This document shows, piece after piece, positions 30,606-35,026 of a stretch of DNA of 35,026 nt (positions are counted from its first letter, which is position 1; every line of letters begins with the position of its first letter). The notes beneath the pieces are model-generated. The model worked only from the letters and a program-made list of their open reading frames with translations, searched no databases and was not told the DNA's origin. The stretch comes from a virus. The position numbers were made by a program, and so were the translations under genes. The stretch covers positions 1 through 35,026 of the IMG/VR virus record IMGVR_UViG_3300046694_000269; one strand, written 5' to 3'.

Positions 30606-30630
30606 TAAAAAACCGCCATTAGGCGGCTGC
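30606..30630 (-). terminator. Rho-independent terminator after the zinc-ribbon gene
   Basis: GCCGCC-TAAT-GGCGG is followed by TTTTTTAA on the minus strand. It separates the zinc-ribbon cargo gene from the nuclease/packaging genes. Confidence 0.82.
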
Positions 30631-30633
30631 AAA

Positions 30634-31440
30634 TTATTTTCTTAGAGACGCTAACCTTTTTTTAAAATCTTCTTTATTTTGTTTGTGTGCAGCTAACTCA
30701 CTAATTAAGTATTCGATACAGGCTTGTAAATTTTCTGCTTTCTCCAAACATTCATTGTCCGTTAGCGAGTGAACACCATCACTTAATAATCCATAAATTT
30801 GACCTAGTGGATTGAATCCATCTGGTTTTAAATAGTCTGGAAGTGCATTATTAGCAATTCTAATCTTATCTGACATTGGGCTTGTTTTTTTAAGCTCTGC
30901 AAGGCTCAAAGCTAAACTTGATTCTTTATCCATATCTTCTTGTATTAAATCCAAAAGACTATTTATATTGTTTTCAACAATTCTTCGTATGTAAGCGAAG
31001 GCGGCTACTCCATAACCATTTGCTAAACAAACAACAGCCTTGTTATATTCCTGTTTATCAGCTTTAAAAAATTTACTTAAAACTTTACTCCTTGGTAATT
31101 CTTTTTGTGGATTTTCACCAATTTTAGTAACTTTTAATAGGTTATTTTCTAGCTTTTCAAAGTTTAATAGAAATGACTTTGCAAAATTTTGACAGGAAAC
31201 ACAAGTAAACCCTGCAAATGTCATAAGCACCTTCTTAGATACTTCAAATCTATATAATAGAAGATCTTCATTATCATTATGTAAAGGCTTCATACAATCA
31301 CAATTTGGGCACATGTACTCAATCTCCCTGAGAGTCACACTAGTCGTAATGTGCTGATGGAAAATTCTTGGGATTACTAATTCATTATATAGAGGGCGAT
31401 TTTCCAAAAAATCCTTTAATACAATTTGCTCTTCAGTCAT
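30634..31440 (-). CDS. Zinc-ribbon plus DUF4145/HEPN-like cargo protein
   Basis: The frame is open to 31542 (302 residues), but the ATG at 31440 (268 residues) is preferred because the extra 34 residues look noncoding. Neither start has a clear ribosome binding site. Two Cys pairs, C44-P-N-C47 and C80-V-S-C83, form a zinc ribbon. The second half fits DUF4145-like helical proteins, with AAFAYIRRIVENNINSLLDL and a YGLLSDGVHSLTDNECLEKA block, in which Arg and His occupy places typical of the HEPN superfamily. Such proteins occur in defence islands and prophages. It is AT-rich and has a terminator behind it. Function is unknown. Confidence 0.65.
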   Translation of the reverse strand: MTEEQIVLKDFLENRPLYNELVIPRIFHQHITTSVTLREIEYMCPNCDCMKPLHNDNEDLLLYRFEVSKKVLMTFAGFTCVSCQNFAKSFLLNFEKLENNLLKVTKIGENPQKELPRSKVLSKFFKADKQEYNKAVVCLANGYGVAAFAYIRRIVENNINSLLDLIQEDMDKESSLALSLAELKKTSPMSDKIRIANNALPDYLKPDGFNPLGQIYGLLSDGVHSLTDNECLEKAENLQACIEYLISELAAHKQNKEDFKKRLASLRK

Positions 31441-31735
31441 GATTATTAAGAAGTAATTTAAACTGTGTATTTTACAATTAATTAGATTGCAATTGCGAGC
31501 CACAAATCCTAAGAACTTTTGACTTACTGAAAGCTGATTCATTTTTAAGTTTTTTCAAGACTTTTATCTAACTTCCAAGAGACTTTTGGAATTATTTCTG
31601 ATTACCCCAAATTCAAATTTGTTAAAGATACCAACTCAAAGTCCACTAATAAAACCATTTTAGATTAACTCTGCCTTATAAATTTCCTAAATGATCCAGC
31701 TCAGAGAGTACTATAAACTTAAAAATACAGAATCA

Positions 31736-31780
31736 ACAAAAAAGCCCCGCCAATAATCGATATTTAGCGCGGTCATTTTG
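31736..31780 (-). terminator. Imperfect terminator hairpin
   Basis: The minus strand forms a long imperfect stem from GACCGCGCTAAATATCG to GGCGGGGC, centred on ATCGAT, followed by T6. It lies after the 72-residue gene and would end its transcript. Confidence 0.6.
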
Positions 31781-31809
31781 TGCCGTAATAAGTCCGGCAA
31801 ACGATAAAA

Positions 31810-32028
31810 CTAACTTTTAGTTGAGCGAAGAATTTCTAAAACTTCATTTGATAGCTTATGAAGATCAATACCATGAGGATGCCAGAACTGATACATAACA
31901 TTGTCACGATTATAAATTTGCAGGTAATAGGTTGATGTGTAGCTTGGGTCAATTTCTGATGCTTTAAATATTTTCACATCTTTTTCAATCTCTTGACCAT
32001 CTAATTCACCGCCAACACAAAGTGTCAT
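31810..32028 (-). CDS. Hypothetical small phage protein
   Basis: The ATG at 32028 is chosen over TTG at 32040. The 72-residue product opens MTLCVGGELDGQEIEKDVKI and has a beta-rich first half, then an aromatic YQFWHPHGIDLHKL stretch. It resembles small phage proteins of the G-G-x-L-D-G type seen near DNA-metabolism genes, without a named function. It lies between two terminators, so it would be its own short transcript unless read through. Confidence 0.6.
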   Translation of the reverse strand: MTLCVGGELDGQEIEKDVKIFKASEIDPSYTSTYYLQIYNRDNVMYQFWHPHGIDLHKLSNEVLEILRSTKS

Positions 32029-32069
32029 TTTAATTACCAATTTTTATGCATACGGGACTATATCACAAA

Positions 32070-32100
32070 TTAAAAAAGCCCATCGTTTGATGAGCTTTTC
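32070..32100 (-). terminator. Rho-independent terminator after the 2TM-GAF module
   Basis: GCTCATC pairs with GATGGGC (one G-U) around AAAC, followed by T6 on the minus strand. It lies ~80 bases after the 83-residue partner gene and ends the two-gene unit. Confidence 0.85.
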
Positions 32101-32181
32101 ATGTTGATCTAATGCAATAACCACATTACGACCATTCTATAAATACTTTACTTCAATTCCCAAAATAATGGAATAGGGAAT

Positions 32182-32433
32182 TTAATGTGAATGAACAAAC
32201 ATTTCCCTGATACGTAACCAGAAGCTTTTTTGTTGATAAGTAAAGGTGTTAAGAGCAGCTTTGGCCTCCTCAACGCTTTGCAGCAACTCACGACGGCGTT
32301 CTTCCTCAGATTTATTAGAATATGGTGATTTACTAACAATATCTGGAAAATCTTTTTCAGTTTGAATAGTTAACGTATGTTGAGCGTTTTTATATAAATT
32401 TATTGCATGTGCAGCAGATTGATTTTTTCTCAT
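32182..32433 (-). CDS. Small partner protein of the 2TM-GAF gene
   Basis: The 83-residue charged, helical protein (MRKNQSAAHAINLYKNAQHT; a central SEEERRRELLQSVEEAKAAL) starts at an ATG that overlaps the stop codon of the preceding membrane gene by one base. Such coupling usually means the two products work together in a fixed ratio. It ends with a basic/aromatic SFWLRIREMFVHSH tail that could touch the membrane. No family is recognised. No other gene separates it from the terminator. Confidence 0.65.
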   Translation of the reverse strand: MRKNQSAAHAINLYKNAQHTLTIQTEKDFPDIVSKSPYSNKSEEERRRELLQSVEEAKAALNTFTYQQKSFWLRIREMFVHSH

Positions 32434-33401
32434 TATAAAACCTTCTTTTTAAGTTGATCTAAAGAATGCTCTAAAGCTAAGCGAGATTTAAAGAAACCCA
32501 GTATCCATTCCAAATAGGCTACATTTTCTTGAACAATAACATTTTCTCGCTTAATAGCTATAGAAATAATAAAAATAATACTATTACTATTTATGCTATG
32601 AATTGGAGCACATACCTGACACCATTTTTCAGAAGGGTCTGACTGACCTTTAATGTACATTATATCAGCAGTAGATGGCTTTTGTATTTCATTTTGTGTA
32701 TCGGCAACAATAATAATTTTATTTTGTTTAATACATTTGGAAAAAGTGCTGTTAGGGTCTCTTAGTTCAACAATGCTTGTCCGTGGCTTAGTGTCATATG
32801 GGCTATGGCATACCCAGTCATCAATATTTGAATTAACTACTCGCATTAAAGCAACTTTTATTGTTTCATTGGGATAGATAGCAATTAGGCAATCACGTAG
32901 GGATTCAATAATTAATTCAATCTGTTCCTCAGGATGTGTTATTCCATCAAATAATGTTTTATGTTTTGGCTTTTGAACAGCAGGTGTATTTACATATCTA
33001 TGGGCAAGTGCTGCAAATCGTTTTCGTTTAGCAATTACGACATCTTCAATTTTTTGTAACACAACTAAAGCAATTTGATATTTTGCCTGTAAATCCTTAT
33101 GTTCTTTCTCAATGTTGTCACACTTCTTGTTTAAAAATGAAAGTAGGACACCATATAAACCAGAAATGAAAACAGTACCCATTACAATTGAACCAGCATT
33201 AGTTATAATAAATTCAGCTGGTAGTTTGAAATTAGATTTAAATGTTTCCGCTTGTTTATCATTGCCTAAAACAAATAAAATATAAGCATTAAAAGCAGTT
33301 AATAAAATTATTACTAATTTAGTAACCCAGTGCTCTAACCATCTTTTAAATGCCTGATATATACCTTTCTCAATCAAAACATTATCAATCTTATTTCCCA
33401 C
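32433..33401 (-). CDS. 2TM protein with GAF-like sensor domain
   Basis: This 322-residue protein starts at GTG with AAAGG nine bases upstream. Membrane helices lie at about 28-45 and 64-90, followed by a coiled segment to ~125. The C-terminal ~180 residues have the alternating strand/helix pattern of a GAF-type ligand domain: IELIIESLRDCLIAIYPNET, a central RTSIVELRDPNSTFSKCIKQ, and CQVCAPIHSINSNSIIFIIS. That is a sensor attached to a membrane. It has its own promoter and terminators, lies in an AT-rich island and is coupled to a small partner gene. The GAF call rests on pattern and is tentative; a defence or signalling role is inference. Confidence 0.65.
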   Translation of the reverse strand: MGNKIDNVLIEKGIYQAFKRWLEHWVTKLVIILLTAFNAYILFVLGNDKQAETFKSNFKLPAEFIITNAGSIVMGTVFISGLYGVLLSFLNKKCDNIEKEHKDLQAKYQIALVVLQKIEDVVIAKRKRFAALAHRYVNTPAVQKPKHKTLFDGITHPEEQIELIIESLRDCLIAIYPNETIKVALMRVVNSNIDDWVCHSPYDTKPRTSIVELRDPNSTFSKCIKQNKIIIVADTQNEIQKPSTADIMYIKGQSDPSEKWCQVCAPIHSINSNSIIFIISIAIKRENVIVQENVAYLEWILGFFKSRLALEHSLDQLKKKVL

Positions 33402-33444
33402 TATTAGGCCTTTCTAAATATAAGTGCTATTTTAAAATCAGCAC

Positions 33445-33472
33445 ATAGTAGCTCATCGTTACAATTTTGCAA
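33445..33472 (-). promoter_or_regulatory. Promoter of the 2TM-GAF module
   Basis: On the minus strand TTGCAA (33467-33472) and TACTAT (33445-33450) are separated by 16 bases. The -10 lies ~45 bases before the GTG start and just beyond a bidirectional terminator. This makes the two-gene unit an independent transcript, able to act in the lysogen. Confidence 0.6.
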
Positions 33473-33473
33473 T

Positions 33474-33504
33474 AAAAACTTATATTTTACATATACAAGT
33501 TTTT
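33474..33504. terminator. Bidirectional terminator behind the 184-residue gene
   Basis: AAAAACTTATAT pairs with ATACAAGTTTTT (one mismatch), so both strands end in a T run. It ends the upstream leftward operon and isolates the 2TM-GAF promoter. Confidence 0.65.
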
Positions 33505-33519
33505 AACCGTTAACTACAT

Positions 33520-34074
33520 TTATTTTGAAGTATGTTCTTCCCCAATCTTCATTAAACGACGATATTCCCCAATGCCATTTTCAATTTCCCATCTGGCATT
33601 TACTAAAGCAACTTCCATAAGCTTTTCATAATCCTTCCAAGTTTTACGGTAAGCATCATACGTTAAATAATGAGCTGCAATGCCTGCATAATACATACGG
33701 CCTTTACTGGTAAATACTTCATTGAGATTAGGGTCAATCTCAAAATCAAGAACAAGCCGTGCAACCATCTCTGCCAATTTTTCTAAAGGAATAATATTTG
33801 GCTTCTGATCTTTTTCATCAGCCGCACGAACCATAATTTTAGCCAAGTGCTTTTGTACAAATAAATATTCCTGCTTCGCCTTATGTCCCCATACATAAAC
33901 GGATGCAAGCGCTTTAGCTAGTGGAGTATCAATATTCTCAAACGCAGCACAACGCACTTCCCATGCTGCAACATCATCGATACTACTTGAAAATAATTGT
34001 TCATAATTTGGTGTCTTGACACGCATGTGCTGACCTAACCATTCAAGATTACTTAATTTTTCAGTTGTCTTCAT
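33520..34074 (-). CDS. Hypothetical phage protein, 184 residues
   Basis: The frame allows GTG 34080, but ATG 34074 has GGCGGGG better spaced and gives 184 residues. The product is helical and soluble, with a VYVWGHKAKQEYLFVQKHLA segment and a C-terminal ARWEIENGIGEYRRLMKIGE. No family is recognised. It overlaps the stop of the second nuclease gene or nearly so, which links it to DNA metabolism. An antiterminator or late regulator would fit the position at the end of an early operon, but no motif shows it. Confidence 0.7.
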   Translation of the reverse strand: MKTTEKLSNLEWLGQHMRVKTPNYEQLFSSSIDDVAAWEVRCAAFENIDTPLAKALASVYVWGHKAKQEYLFVQKHLAKIMVRAADEKDQKPNIIPLEKLAEMVARLVLDFEIDPNLNEVFTSKGRMYYAGIAAHYLTYDAYRKTWKDYEKLMEVALVNARWEIENGIGEYRRLMKIGEEHTSK

Positions 34075-34076
34075 TT

Positions 34077-34469
34077 TCACCCCGCCAATTGCTCAATTTG
34101 TTTAATCGCCACGCCCGCTTTAACTTGCTCTGTACTGAACCGTAAAACTGTAAAACCCATCATTGCTGCCGAGTTATATTTCTCCATATCCCCTAAATAG
34201 CCTTTACCTCTTGTATGACGGCCTCCGCTCCAGATCCCGCCCTCCACTTCAACCAGAGTCTTTGTACCTGTAATCAGAAAATCTGCTCTCCATTTACGTG
34301 TTGGATGGAATTTATATTCCTGCTCAAAACTGATCTTGCATGCTCTTAAGTGCGTTGCCAGTACCGTCTCACCTTCACTTTGCTGTCTGGCACTTTGCTT
34401 TGCTGAACGGCGTTTCTTTGTCTTCACTGGAAATAATTCACGATATTCAGCTAAACTCATGCTAGACAT
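34077..34469 (-). CDS. Vsr/DUF559-like PD-(D/E)XK nuclease, copy 2
   Basis: ATG 34469 is chosen because AAGAGG lies just upstream; a start at 34499 is less likely. The 130-residue basic protein has E34 in QSEGE, D63 in KWRADFLI and E74/E76 in LVEVEGGIWSGGRH, the metal-binding core of a Vsr/DUF559-type nuclease. KYNSAAMMGFTVLRFS closes the fold. It shares layout and the GGxWSGGR motif with the gene at 30116-30592. Possible roles are Holliday-junction or replication-intermediate processing. It is coupled to the 184-residue gene by a TGA overlap and to a 25-codon ORF upstream. Confidence 0.8.
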   Translation of the reverse strand: MSSMSLAEYRELFPVKTKKRRSAKQSARQQSEGETVLATHLRACKISFEQEYKFHPTRKWRADFLITGTKTLVEVEGGIWSGGRHTRGKGYLGDMEKYNSAAMMGFTVLRFSTEQVKAGVAIKQIEQLAG

Positions 34470-34539
34470 ACAAACCTCTTTCAAAAGTGTAGAGATCACA
34501 TTCCAAGAGCGCTACGTTGACATCGTAGAGGTCTGTCAT
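34462..34539 (-). CDS. Tiny 25-residue ORF coupling two phage genes
   Basis: Its ATG overlaps the stop of the preceding gene as ATGA, with AGGGGG close upstream. Its stop TAG lies inside the first codons of the nuclease gene. The peptide is MTDLYDVNVALLECDLYTFE and five more residues. The chain of overlaps suggests translation, perhaps only to carry ribosomes to the nuclease start. No function is recognisable. Confidence 0.4.
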   Translation of the reverse strand: MTDLYDVNVALLECDLYTFERGLYV

Positions 34540-35026
34540 GCTGCCCCCTGCAATGTGCCTTTGAATCCAACTTGCTTGAGATATGGTTCCCATTGTTTGG
34601 CCTGAGTTGGATCGCTAAGTTTTACGGCGATACGAGCAGCTAGTTGTTCATAGCTCTCATTACCTTCTGCGTATTTACCTGCGAATTCAGGTAGGACAGA
34701 AAGTTTTTGAGCGAATGAGTAAATTTGTTTTGAACTAAGTCTGTTTGATTCTCCCTGCGGGACTCGAACTTGTTTTCCTTTGTTTTTAGCTTGCTCAAGA
34801 GATTGGTATTTTCCACATGCGTTGATTAGCCAATCTGCAAAGTGGTAATTCATGAGCTCATCACAAAGGTTCTTCTCGGCGTTATAGAGTTCAAATGCTC
34901 GTAACTCACGATCGAACCAAGTCGCGTTTTTGATTTGCTCGTAAGTTTCCTGATCAGTTGCCAATCGAATTTCTTCACCAAGTTTTTTCAAACTCAACCA
35001 TTTTTTTTTATTTTTAGATTCTTCTG
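34536..35026 (-). CDS. C-terminal part of a phage protein, cut by window edge
   Basis: The frame is open to the right edge. A TTG at 34997 is not a convincing start because in-frame codons continue upstream (EESKNKKKWLSLKK), so the gene begins outside the window. The visible ~163 residues are helical and basic, with AFELYNAEKNLCDELMNYHF, a CGKYQSLEQAKNK stretch and a C-terminal LSDPTQAKQWEPYLKQVGFK. Position before a nuclease suggests an early or replication gene, but no motif is recognised. Confidence 0.65.
   Translation of the reverse strand, partial: EESKNKKKWLSLKKLGEEIRLATDQETYEQIKNATWFDRELRAFELYNAEKNLCDELMNYHFADWLINACGKYQSLEQAKNKGKQVRVPQGESNRLSSKQIYSFAQKLSVLPEFAGKYAEGNESYEQLAARIAVKLSDPTQAKQWEPYLKQVGFKGTLQGAA

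Noticed and set aside
1-35026. CRISPR array, tRNA, rRNA, insertion sequence or integrase
   Set aside because: No regularly spaced repeats, cloverleaf-like sequence, transposase or recombinase motifs were seen on either strand by eye.

Overview
The window is most of a temperate siphovirus-type prophage in an Acinetobacter-like genome, with a short piece of probable host or junction DNA at its left end. The host call is an inference from low GC, codon use and the style of the phage proteins; no rRNA, tRNA or other taxonomic marker is present. No integrase, CI-type repressor, excisionase or attachment site is recognisable. The phage continues past the right edge, where its early genes should lie.

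Left end (1-2150): an AraC-family regulator (+), a small two-helix membrane protein (-), an AT-rich stretch with a decayed coding scrap, and one doubtful small ORF. At 2150-2568 lies a broken 3' end of a umuC-type DNA polymerase V gene, with a stop codon, a frameshift and an intact C-terminal domain. Next come two plus-strand cargo genes: a protein with a HEPN-like Rx4H motif and a two-helix membrane protein.

From 31.8 kb down to 4.1 kb the phage late genes are read right to left on the minus strand. In transcription order they are: a Vsr/DUF559-like nuclease, a metallopeptidase, terminase small (DUF2280) and large subunits, portal (DUF1073), Mu gpF-like head protein, DUF2213 protease/scaffold, cement protein, DUF2184 major capsid, head-tail connectors, tail terminator, tail tube, a tail assembly chaperone pair (G and G-T, apparently joined by a -1 frameshift), tape measure, DUF2460, DUF2163, a tail fibre, a possible deacetylase-like tail protein, NlpC/P60, J-like tail tip, holin, a small membrane protein, GH108 endolysin, DUF6527 and a tiny lipoprotein. 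Together these build a long non-contractile tail and a lysis cassette. Hairpin-plus-U-tract terminators of similar design punctuate the operon.

AT-rich cargo genes (morons) sit at the seams of this conserved order: between tail chaperone and tape measure (16.3-17.3 kb), between protease/scaffold and gpF (23.4-25.3 kb), upstream of the packaging genes (30.6-31.4 kb), and at 32.2-33.4 kb. The last is a two-gene unit with its own promoter and terminators, encoding a 2TM protein with a GAF-like domain plus a small partner. Several cargo proteins have features common in anti-phage systems: a HEPN motif, a PD-(D/E)XK-like core, and membrane anchor plus sensor architecture. They are the best places to look for an undescribed system. 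The right end (33.5-35.0 kb) holds another leftward phage operon with a second Vsr/DUF559-like nuclease and a gene cut by the window edge.
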